Below are positions 7,798 to 13,116 of a DNA stretch of 13,116 nucleotides, one piece after another. The DNA is taken from contig JAITQT010000252.1 of the NCBI GenBank assembly GCA_031288745.1, positions 1 to 13,116 on the forward strand, read 5' to 3'. Position 1 is the stretch's first letter; every line of letters starts with the position of its first letter. Source of the DNA: Deltaproteobacteria bacterium. GTDB lineage: Bacteria > Desulfobacterota > Desulfarculia > Adiutricales > Adiutricaceae. The translations under genes and the position numbers were made by a program. Below the pieces are notes generated by a model that saw nothing but the letters and a program-made list of their open reading frames with translations, had not been told where the DNA came from and did not search any database.

Positions 7798-8087
7798 CAT
7801 ATTGTGTAAGAGGACTAGCAAAAATTTTTGATTTTTTCACTTGATTATAATGTCGATATTTTAACCTAAGCCCTTTGATTTTTGGTCGTTGATTTTTTGA
7901 AATAAAATCAGCCCTAAGAGGGTATGGTTGTGAAGATAGACCTATTTTATTTTTTTTAAGATAATAGTTTATTTTTTAGTTATTTTTTTGGTGTTTTTAA
8001 CTAGCTCGAGAAGGGATCGCTAGAGTGGTTGGACTTGGTTAGGCCTAGGGACCTAAAAAAAGTCAATGGGCCGAGATTTTTCTTAGC

Positions 8088-8131
8088 TTAACAAAAAATT
8101 TACATTTTTGACAAAGATATTTATTTATACC
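8088..8131 (+). promoter_or_regulatory. Candidate Pho-type direct-repeat operator and promoter of pstC
   Basis: TTAACA (8088-8093), TTTACA (8099-8104) and TTGACA (8108-8113) are tandem, with starts 11 then 9 bases apart. They resemble the 11-base-period TT(A/T/C)A(C/T)A repeats bound by PhoP of Bacillus and, less closely, the E. coli Pho box half-sites. A weak -10-like TTTATA/TATACC (8124-8131) lies about 10 bases after the last repeat, the spacing typical of activator-dependent pho promoters. TTGACA alone does not work as a sigma70 -35 here, because no -10 sits at 16-18 bases. A PhoB-type regulator is encoded downstream. The site is inferred. Confidence 0.38.
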
Positions 8132-8147
8132 GGCTTATAAAGGATTA

Positions 8148-9071
8148 ATGACTTCGTCAAAATACAAAAATCTTATTTTTTTACTCTTAACCGCCTTGGC
8201 CTCCCTGGTAATAGTCGTGGTGGTGATTTTAATCGCCATAACATTGATTAAAGAGTCTTACCCGGCTTTAGTTCGCTACGGGCCCTTAAAATTTCTTTTC
8301 TCTAGGCAATGGGATTACTCTAAGGAAATTTATGGGGCCTTAAGGCCGCTGGCCGGAACAGTTTTAAGTTCATTTTTAGCTTTAGCCGCAGCCTGGCCGT
8401 TATCCATAGGCGCGGCTATTTTTTTAACCGAACTATGTCCTCGGAGGATAAAATCAGTGGTGGCCTCAGGCCTCGAATTATTGGCTGCCATCCCCAGCGT
8501 TATCTACGGTCTTTGGGGGTTAATGGTTATGGCCCCTTTTTTAGAAAAGTACGTCCAACCAGCGATCGAATTTGTTTTAGGGGACTTACCCATAATAGGC
8601 TCATTTTTTCAAAGCCGTTCGGCCGGAGGGGTCAATCTTTTTTCGGCTTCTTGCGTGTTATCTTTGATGATTCTTCCCTTTATAACTAGTTTAGCCAGGG
8701 AAGCCTTTGATAAAACTCCCCCCGAGCTTAAAGAATCGGCCCAGGCCTTAGGGGCCACCAAATGGGAGACGGTCTACGACGTGGTCATTCCCAATTCGCG
8801 ATCGGCCCTAGCCGGTGCCGTGGTCATGGCCCTTGGTCGGGCCCTAGGGGAAACCATGGCGGTAGCCTATCTTATAGGTAACCGTCACGCCTCGTTAGAT
8901 TCTATTTTTTCTCCTTACGCCACCATAACCTCAGTCATGGCCAACGAGTTTAACGAGGCCGAGGGCATAAGGATGTCTACTTTATTTGCCTTGGCCTTAG
9001 TTTTAATGCTCTCAAACAGTGTTATCTTAATTATTTCCAAACGTTTGATAGCCGGAAGGAGAATCGCTTGA
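8148..9071 (+). CDS. pstC: Phosphate ABC transporter permease PstC
   Basis: This inner-membrane permease half of the high-affinity phosphate importer pairs with PstA to form the channel. It has 307 residues with about six hydrophobic segments near 9-33, 69-95, 107-129, 163-183, 217-243 and 276-297. IPSVIYGLWG (115-124) is a strong PstC mark, and the EAA-type coupling loop LKESAQALGAT (194-204) contacts the ATPase. GRALGETMAVA (230-240) is another conserved stretch. AAGGA precedes the ATG by only three bases, a tight but usable ribosome-binding site. It is the first gene of pstC-pstA-pstB-phoB-phoR, and its stop overlaps the pstA start. No pstS lies upstream, where it is usual. Confidence 0.95.
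   Translation: MTSSKYKNLIFLLLTALASLVIVVVVILIAITLIKESYPALVRYGPLKFLFSRQWDYSKEIYGALRPLAGTVLSSFLALAAAWPLSIGAAIFLTELCPRRIKSVVASGLELLAAIPSVIYGLWGLMVMAPFLEKYVQPAIEFVLGDLPIIGSFFQSRSAGGVNLFSASCVLSLMILPFITSLAREAFDKTPPELKESAQALGATKWETVYDVVIPNSRSALAGAVVMALGRALGETMAVAYLIGNRHASLDSIFSPYATITSVMANEFNEAEGIRMSTLFALALVLMLSNSVILIISKRLIAGRRIA
9056..9061 (+). promoter_or_regulatory. Shine-Dalgarno fixing a TTG start for pstA
   Basis: AAGGAG lies six bases before the TTG at 9068-9070, supporting this non-ATG start. The TTGA sequence couples the pstA start to the pstC TGA stop (9069-9071), a four-base overlap that suggests translational coupling. Confidence 0.75.
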
Positions 9072-9913
9072 CCAAAAACGTTAGGAAACGGCGTATAAAG
9101 AATTTATTGGCCTTATCGCTGTGCTCTCTTTGCGCCCTCTTTGGCCTAACTATTTTGGGCTGGATTTTGTTTGACGTGGCTGTGGAGGGTTGGAAGGCCT
9201 TAAGCCCCAAACTGTTTTTAAAAGATCCTGCCCCCCCAGGGGTCATGGGCGGTGGAGGGCTTAAAAGTGCTTTCTTAGGCCAAGGGCTAATGACTTTAAC
9301 CGCTGCGGTTATGGGTATTCCCATCGGTATTTTAGGCGGCACTTTTTTGGCCGAGTATGGCCGAAATCTTAAGGTTAGCGCCATAGTAGCCAACTTAAGC
9401 GATCTAGCCGCCTCAACGCCCTCAATTGTTATTGGAGCTTTCGTGCACGCTCTTTTGGTGGCCCCATTCGGAGGCTTTAGCGGCTGGGCGGGCTCGGTGG
9501 CCTTAGCGATTATAATCATCCCTTTGGTCTTAAGAACCACCGACGAAACCTTACGCTTGGTCCCTTGGAATTTAAGAGAAGCGGCCCTCTCTTTAGGGGC
9601 GTCCTACCATCAGGTAATCTGGAGCATAATTTACCGCTCATCTTTAAGCGGCTTATTGACCGGAGTGGTTCTAGCTCTTGCTCGAGCGGCCGGAGAGACT
9701 GCTCCGCTACTATTTACATCTTTTAACAATAATAGTTTCAATTGGTCTCTTTCCTCCCCCACCGCTTCCTTAACCGTAAGTATCTATCAGTACGCCGCAT
9801 CCCCCTACGAGAGCTGGATAAAACTTGCCTGGGCCGCGGCCTTGGTAGTGACGGTTCTAAATTTAGGTCTTAACCTTACGGCTAGGCTATTTTTAAAGAG
9901 CCGAAAATACTAG
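9068..9913 (+). CDS. pstA: Phosphate ABC transporter permease PstA
   Basis: This is the second inner-membrane permease of the phosphate importer, 281 residues long. A basic N-terminus (KNVRKRRIKN) precedes the first membrane segment (13-36). Further hydrophobic segments lie near 70-96, 106-131, 141-156, 193-215 and 252-276. The coupling loop LREAALSLGAS (169-179) and the conserved ARAAGETAPLLFT (205-217) mark PstA; ASTPSIVIGAF (115-125) is the counterpart of the PstC IPSVIYG motif. Translation starts at TTG, overlapping the pstC stop by four bases. pstB begins 20 bases after its stop, so the three genes are one transcription unit. Confidence 0.95.
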   Translation: MTKNVRKRRIKNLLALSLCSLCALFGLTILGWILFDVAVEGWKALSPKLFLKDPAPPGVMGGGGLKSAFLGQGLMTLTAAVMGIPIGILGGTFLAEYGRNLKVSAIVANLSDLAASTPSIVIGAFVHALLVAPFGGFSGWAGSVALAIIIIPLVLRTTDETLRLVPWNLREAALSLGASYHQVIWSIIYRSSLSGLLTGVVLALARAAGETAPLLFTSFNNNSFNWSLSSPTASLTVSIYQYAASPYESWIKLAWAAALVVTVLNLGLNLTARLFLKSRKY

Positions 9914-9933
9914 ATTCTCAAAAAGAGTTCGTT

Positions 9934-10680
9934 ATGATAGAAGTCGAAGATCTCTGCTTTTATTACAATTCTAAGAACGCTTTAAAGAACGTGACTTTAA
10001 GCGTTAAAGAAAATTGTCTAACGGCCCTCATCGGCCCATCGGGTTGCGGTAAAACTACGCTTCTGCGCTGCTTTAATCGCATGCACGATCTCTACCCCAA
10101 CAACCGTTACGAAGGCCGCATAGTCTTCGAGGGGCGAGACATATTGGATAAATCTATCGACGTCATTACTCTTAGAAGTTCCGTGGGCATGGTCTTCCAA
10201 AAGCCTACCCCCTTTCCAATGAGCGTTTTTGATAATGTGGCCTATGGTTTAAGATTAAAAAAAATAAACAATCATAACGTTTTAAAGGAAAAAGTCGAGC
10301 GGGCCTTAACTCGGGCCGCTCTTTGGGAGGAGGTAAAAGATAGGCTAAAGGAAAGTGCCTTAGGGCTTAGCGGCGGCCAGCAGCAAAGGCTAGTTATCGC
10401 TAGGACCTTAGCGGTTGAGCCTAAAGTTATCCTCTTTGACGAATCAACTAGTGCCTTAGACCCAATTTCAACTCAAAAGATTGAACAGTTAATGGTCGAG
10501 CTTAAAAATGACGTGACCATCGTGGCAGTTACTCATAACTTACAACAAGCGGCTCGAGTTTCCGACTACACCGCGCTAATGTATTTAGGTTCTTTAATCG
10601 AATATGACGAGACGGCTAATATATTTTCTAAGCCAAAGCATAAATTAACCGAAGAATATGTGACCGGACGTTTTGGATAA
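9934..10680 (+). CDS. pstB: Phosphate ABC transporter ATP-binding protein PstB
   Basis: This cytoplasmic ATPase drives the PstCA channel; in many bacteria it also relays phosphate status to PhoR. It has 248 residues with Walker A GPSGCGKTT (34-42), Q-loop Gln89 in VFQKPTPFPMS, signature LSGGQQQRL (145-153), Walker B VILFDE (165-170) with catalytic Glu170, and switch His201. The PTPFPMSVFDNVAYGLR stretch is specific to PstB rather than to other ABC ATPases. One oddity: the D-loop region reads DESTSALDP, where the family almost always has DEPTSALDP; the codon at that position is TCA. It follows pstA by 20 bases with only a weak AAGAG ribosome-binding site. phoU, often next, is absent. Confidence 0.96.
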   Translation: MIEVEDLCFYYNSKNALKNVTLSVKENCLTALIGPSGCGKTTLLRCFNRMHDLYPNNRYEGRIVFEGRDILDKSIDVITLRSSVGMVFQKPTPFPMSVFDNVAYGLRLKKINNHNVLKEKVERALTRAALWEEVKDRLKESALGLSGGQQQRLVIARTLAVEPKVILFDESTSALDPISTQKIEQLMVELKNDVTIVAVTHNLQQAARVSDYTALMYLGSLIEYDETANIFSKPKHKLTEEYVTGRFG

Positions 10681-10779
10681 TCAAGGAGACTAAGTTTTTT
10701 CCTTTATTGAATTTAATTGGTAAAATTGTCTAGCCGAAAAAAAACGTTAGCTTGCTGCTATTTTCCTTTTTTTACGTTT

Positions 10780-10804
10780 AGAGCCATTAATGTGCTCTGG
10801 AGGA
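10780..10804 (+). promoter_or_regulatory. Hairpin abutting the phoB ribosome-binding site
   Basis: AGAGC (10780-10784) pairs with GCTCT (10794-10798) around CATTAATGT, which itself can pair three more bases. The Shine-Dalgarno GGAGGA (10799-10804) begins at the very next base, and the ATG follows at 10810. The rest of the 129-base pstB-phoB gap holds an AAACGT/ACGTTT inverted repeat (10742-10747 with 10774-10779) and no ORF. The hairpin may influence processing or translation of phoB; this is inference. Confidence 0.4.
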
Positions 10805-10809
10805 CTTAG

Positions 10810-11511
10810 ATGCTAATAATGTTGATTGAAGACGAGGGTGCTCTTAGGGAGGTCATCGAATACAGCCTAGGCCGTGAGGGGTTTCAGGTGATTTCTTTTG
10901 AAAACGCCAACGACGCTTTGATTGCCTTAGATGAAGGGCGACCTGATCTAGTGCTTTTGGATTTGATGTTGCCTGGACTTCAAGGTATGCAGTTTTTGGA
11001 TATCTTACGTCAAAATGATCGAAAGACTCCAGTTATCGTTATATCGGCCAGGAACTCGGAAGCCGATATAATTAAGGCCCTGGAAAGAGGGGCTGACGAT
11101 TATCTACCTAAGCCCTTTGGCCTAAAGCTATTAGAAACTAAGATTCGGGTAGTCTTAAGGCGCCAGGGCGAGCAACTGGGAGAGGGGAGTGTTTTATCTG
11201 GTTGCGGGGTTAAGCTAGATTTGGAGGCTCATAAGGCGGCTATTGGGGGCACTGAGCCACAACTTACTCTTAAGGAGTTCGATCTCTTGGCCTTGTTTTT
11301 AAGGAGGCCGGAAAAGGTTTTTACCCGCGATCAGTTATTAAATTTAGTTTGGGGCTACGAAAGCGAATTAAACAGTCGAACCGTAGACGCCCACGTGGCC
11401 ACTTTGCGTAAAAAATTAGGCGATAAGGGCCGCCATATCAAAACTCTCCCAAAAATTGGCTACCTATGGGATCCAAAGGCTTTAGACGAGCAAGGCGAGG
11501 AAATAAGATAA
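10810..11511 (+). CDS. phoB: PhoB-type response regulator, OmpR/PhoB family
   Basis: This DNA-binding transcription factor is predicted to activate phosphate-starvation genes when phosphorylated by the kinase encoded downstream. It has 233 residues. The receiver domain (1-103) has the acidic pair Glu7-Asp8, phosphoacceptor Asp51 in LLDLMLPG, switch Ser79, Tyr98 and Lys101 in LPKPF. The winged-helix effector (about 130-226) has TLKEFDLL, a RTVDAHVATLRKKLG recognition-helix region and the terminal hairpin IKTLPKIGYLW. The ATG is preceded by a strong GGAGGA. The PhoB assignment rests on position behind pstCAB and beside a PhoR-like kinase; sequence alone only secures the OmpR/PhoB family. The phoR start follows after 117 bases. 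Confidence 0.88.
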   Translation: MLIMLIEDEGALREVIEYSLGREGFQVISFENANDALIALDEGRPDLVLLDLMLPGLQGMQFLDILRQNDRKTPVIVISARNSEADIIKALERGADDYLPKPFGLKLLETKIRVVLRRQGEQLGEGSVLSGCGVKLDLEAHKAAIGGTEPQLTLKEFDLLALFLRRPEKVFTRDQLLNLVWGYESELNSRTVDAHVATLRKKLGDKGRHIKTLPKIGYLWDPKALDEQGEEIR

Positions 11512-11593
11512 ATTCAAGCTTTTTAGGTTTTTTTTTATATATTATGTTAAGGCGAATTCGCTCGCCTTCGCCGTTATAGCATCGTCATCTACC

Positions 11594-11622
11594 AACCCGG
11601 GCCGCGGGTTATTCCGCGAGGA
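11594..11622 (+). promoter_or_regulatory. GC-rich hairpin just before the phoR ribosome-binding site
   Basis: AACCCG (11594-11599) pairs with CGGGTT (11605-11610) around a five-base loop. The Shine-Dalgarno GAGGA (11618-11622) starts eight bases later, with the phoR ATG at 11629. A second small stem, GGCGA/TCGCC, lies just upstream in the same 117-base gap, after a T-rich tract at about 11521-11536. No T-run follows the hairpin, so it is not an intrinsic terminator; it may be a processing or translational control element. Confidence 0.4.
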
Positions 11623-11628
11623 TTAAAT

Positions 11629-13116
11629 ATGATCGGCACGAGGAAAATATTCCTCCTAATTTTTATACCCACCGCATTGGTTATGATTTTGGGCCTGATT
11701 CTGATTCAGAGCAATTACGAAAAGATTAGCTCTCGACAGTTTGAAAATCAGCTCAAAAATCAGTGGCTCTTAGTTTCCGTTATTCTAGGAGCTTCCTCAG
11801 ACATTAGTCGCTTTCAAGGGATAAGCTCAAGTTTGGGCCTAAGGGTCACGGTAATTGAAAAGAGCGGCCAGGTGGTTTTAGATACCGAGGCTGATGACGG
11901 GAAAAAGCTTGATAATCACGCCAATCGAGAGGAGATAAAAAACGCTTTTTACGATAACCCGGCTATGGTCAAGCGCCTTAGCGACACCACCGGGATACCT
12001 ACCATTTATTACGCCGAAAAAGTGGGCGAGGATAGAGTATTAAGAGTGGCCTATCCGGCCAACTATTATCTAGCCATGGAAAGCGCTCTGATAACTCAGA
12101 CTATGTCAGGTTTGGTGGTTTTAGTGGCCTGCGTGGCCGCTTTCGCGCTCTATGTGTCTTCCAACACTAGCCGCGCTTTACGCGAGCTGGGGGAAGCGGT
12201 CTCATCGGCTCGCGAGGGGGGCTACGAGTTACCCTCATTTGGCGAGGCCTCTTTAGATTTGGCCTTGTATTCTCTTTCGACGGTGACCAGAGAGCTGAGG
12301 GCTCGTGACGAAGAAAACAATCTCTTAACAGAAAGGCTTAGGTACGTTCTAGATCATATTCAAGACGGAATAATACTTTTTGAAGAAAAAAAAATCGTTT
12401 ACCACAACCAGAAGGCTAGCGAGATATTAAATCTTGACATCCCCGATAATATGGAAAAATTAGATCGCGCTGAGACTATCACGTTATTCGTCTCTCTTTC
12501 TGGGCGCGACCCAACAGATGAAGTTAAGGTAGGAGAGAGGGTGGTCTCGGTGAGCCGAAATTTAAACGGGCCCTCTAAAATGGTCATACTTCATGATATC
12601 ACCGATCGTCAGCGTTATAACGGATATAAGTCCGATCTAGTCGGAAACGTTTCCCATGAGCTTAAGACTCCTTTAACTTTGATTTTAACCACTTGTGAAC
12701 TGATTATTAAAGATACTCAAATGCCTAGGACTCTTTTAGAGAAATTTTTAGGGGTCATCTTTAGTAATTCTAAGCGCCTCAACACTCTCTTAGACGATCT
12801 TGTGTCGCTCCACCGGCTGGAAAAGATTGAATTTCTAGAAACCGGCGTTTGTGATCTTGAGGAACTCTCTCATGAGATTGTCGATCTAGTTGACTTTGGC
12901 GATAAGAACATTTCTTGGAATATTGATGAGGGCAAAGTCAATATCCACCCTAGCCATATTTTAAGCGTCTTAACTAATTACATAGGAAACGCCGTCAAAT
13001 ATTCGACGGGTAAAGATATTGAGGTATCGGTTAAGCGCGTAAATGGTCGTCAGGTCGAAATAGCGGTTGCCGACGAAGGACCGGCTATAGAACCTTTCGA
13101 GAGGGAGAGGGTCTTT
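11629..13116 (+). CDS. phoR: PhoR-type sensor histidine kinase, C-terminus outside window
   Basis: This is a membrane sensor kinase, the predicted partner of the adjacent PhoB. 496 codons are visible and the frame is open to the window edge. It starts at the ATG after GAGGA. Segments in order: TM1 (about 6-27); an extracytoplasmic domain (28-158) with LDNHANREEI (94-103), similar to the 'NH..RPEI' motif of PhoR-type sensors; TM2 (about 160-180); a linker; a PAS-like domain (about 238-332); the H-box NVSHELKTPL with phosphoacceptor His343; the N-box with Asn454 in GNAVKYS; and a G1 box at Asp482. The G1 box reads DEGPAIEP where DxGxGI is usual, so one Gly is Ala. The last visible residues, ERVF, are the F-box region; the G2 box and stop lie beyond the window. 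A long periplasmic domain contrasts with E. coli PhoR and suggests direct extracytoplasmic sensing. Confidence 0.88.
   Translation, partial: MIGTRKIFLLIFIPTALVMILGLILIQSNYEKISSRQFENQLKNQWLLVSVILGASSDISRFQGISSSLGLRVTVIEKSGQVVLDTEADDGKKLDNHANREEIKNAFYDNPAMVKRLSDTTGIPTIYYAEKVGEDRVLRVAYPANYYLAMESALITQTMSGLVVLVACVAAFALYVSSNTSRALRELGEAVSSAREGGYELPSFGEASLDLALYSLSTVTRELRARDEENNLLTERLRYVLDHIQDGIILFEEKKIVYHNQKASEILNLDIPDNMEKLDRAETITLFVSLSGRDPTDEVKVGERVVSVSRNLNGPSKMVILHDITDRQRYNGYKSDLVGNVSHELKTPLTLILTTCELIIKDTQMPRTLLEKFLGVIFSNSKRLNTLLDDLVSLHRLEKIEFLETGVCDLEELSHEIVDLVDFGDKNISWNIDEGKVNIHPSHILSVLTNYIGNAVKYSTGKDIEVSVKRVNGRQVEIAVADEGPAIEPFERERVF

Larger units (their letters stand above)
7677..8147. other. 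471-base AT-rich divergent intergenic region between ppx and pstC
   Basis: I find no ORF of credible length here; the few ATGs run into stops within a few codons. The region holds an extended -10 motif facing ppx (7789-7797), a plus-strand TATAAT at 7846-7851 without a convincing -35, and poly-T tracts between about 7820 and 8000. It has small hairpins (7891-7909 with a six-base stem; 7912-7922; CTAGC/GCTAG at 8001-8023) and repeated TTNACA motifs just before pstC. It is much longer than the other gaps in this window, and no pstS or pstS remnant is visible in it. Confidence 0.7.

Noticed and set aside
8041..8061. Terminator-like inverted repeat TTAGG...CCTAA before an A-run.
   Set aside because: The stem is followed by A rather than T on plus, and on minus the T-run precedes the stem, so neither orientation fits a terminator.
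8108..8141. Sigma70 promoter from TTGACA (8108-8113) with TATAAA (8136-8141).
   Set aside because: The spacer is about 22 bases and the -10 would overlap the ribosome-binding site of pstC; a role for TTGACA as part of a repeat operator fits better.
9031..9540. Minus-strand ORF of 169 codons over pstA.
   Set aside because: It is antisense to pstA, low-complexity (many Pro, Ala, Lys) and without family motifs; a shadow frame.
10681..10809. Degraded phoU between pstB and phoB.
   Set aside because: The gap is only 129 bases, AT-rich, with stops in all plus frames and no PhoU-like peptide.

Overview
The window carries a dense set of housekeeping and phosphate genes from a Gram-negative bacterium. 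The Gram-negative reading rests on a stand-alone heptose-7-phosphate kinase (LPS core precursor synthesis) and on a PhoR-type kinase with a large extracytoplasmic domain. I cannot place the phylum from sequence alone; a deltaproteobacterial (Desulfobacterota-like) lineage is my best guess, at low confidence. Base composition looks moderate and even. CTAG is strikingly common. There is no sign of insertion sequences, phage genes, CRISPR arrays, tRNAs or rRNAs.

Layout. Positions 1-311 (+) hold the 3' end of pth (peptidyl-tRNA hydrolase). A minus-strand block follows. Read in its own direction it runs ppx (6729-7676), guaB (5164-6636), dnaE (1633-5145), a 247-base gap with a possible structured RNA, then rfaE1 (375-1385), which converges on pth. 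guaB and dnaE are 18 bases apart and probably co-transcribed. A 471-base AT-rich intergenic region (7677-8147) separates ppx from a plus-strand phosphate cluster: pstC, pstA, pstB, a PhoB-type response regulator and a PhoR-type histidine kinase that runs off the right edge. The kinase has no stop codon in the window; its reading frame is open from 11629 to 13116.

How the genes fit together. PstC, PstA and PstB are the permease and ATPase of the high-affinity phosphate ABC importer. PhoB/PhoR is the two-component system expected to control it. The divergent short Ppx/GppA phosphatase probably links phosphate supply to polyphosphate or pppGpp turnover. The usual pstS (binding protein) and phoU are absent from this cluster. 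The intergenic region has a minus-strand extended -10 motif suited to ppx. Just upstream of pstC it has TTAACA / TTTACA / TTGACA repeats that could be a PhoB/PhoP-type operator.

Nothing here is clearly a new defence or mobile system. The best leads are the candidate structured RNA between dnaE and rfaE1, the phosphate regulatory region, hairpins placed at or just before the ribosome-binding sites of phoB and phoR, and residue changes in PstB, Ppx, PhoR and the heptose kinase.
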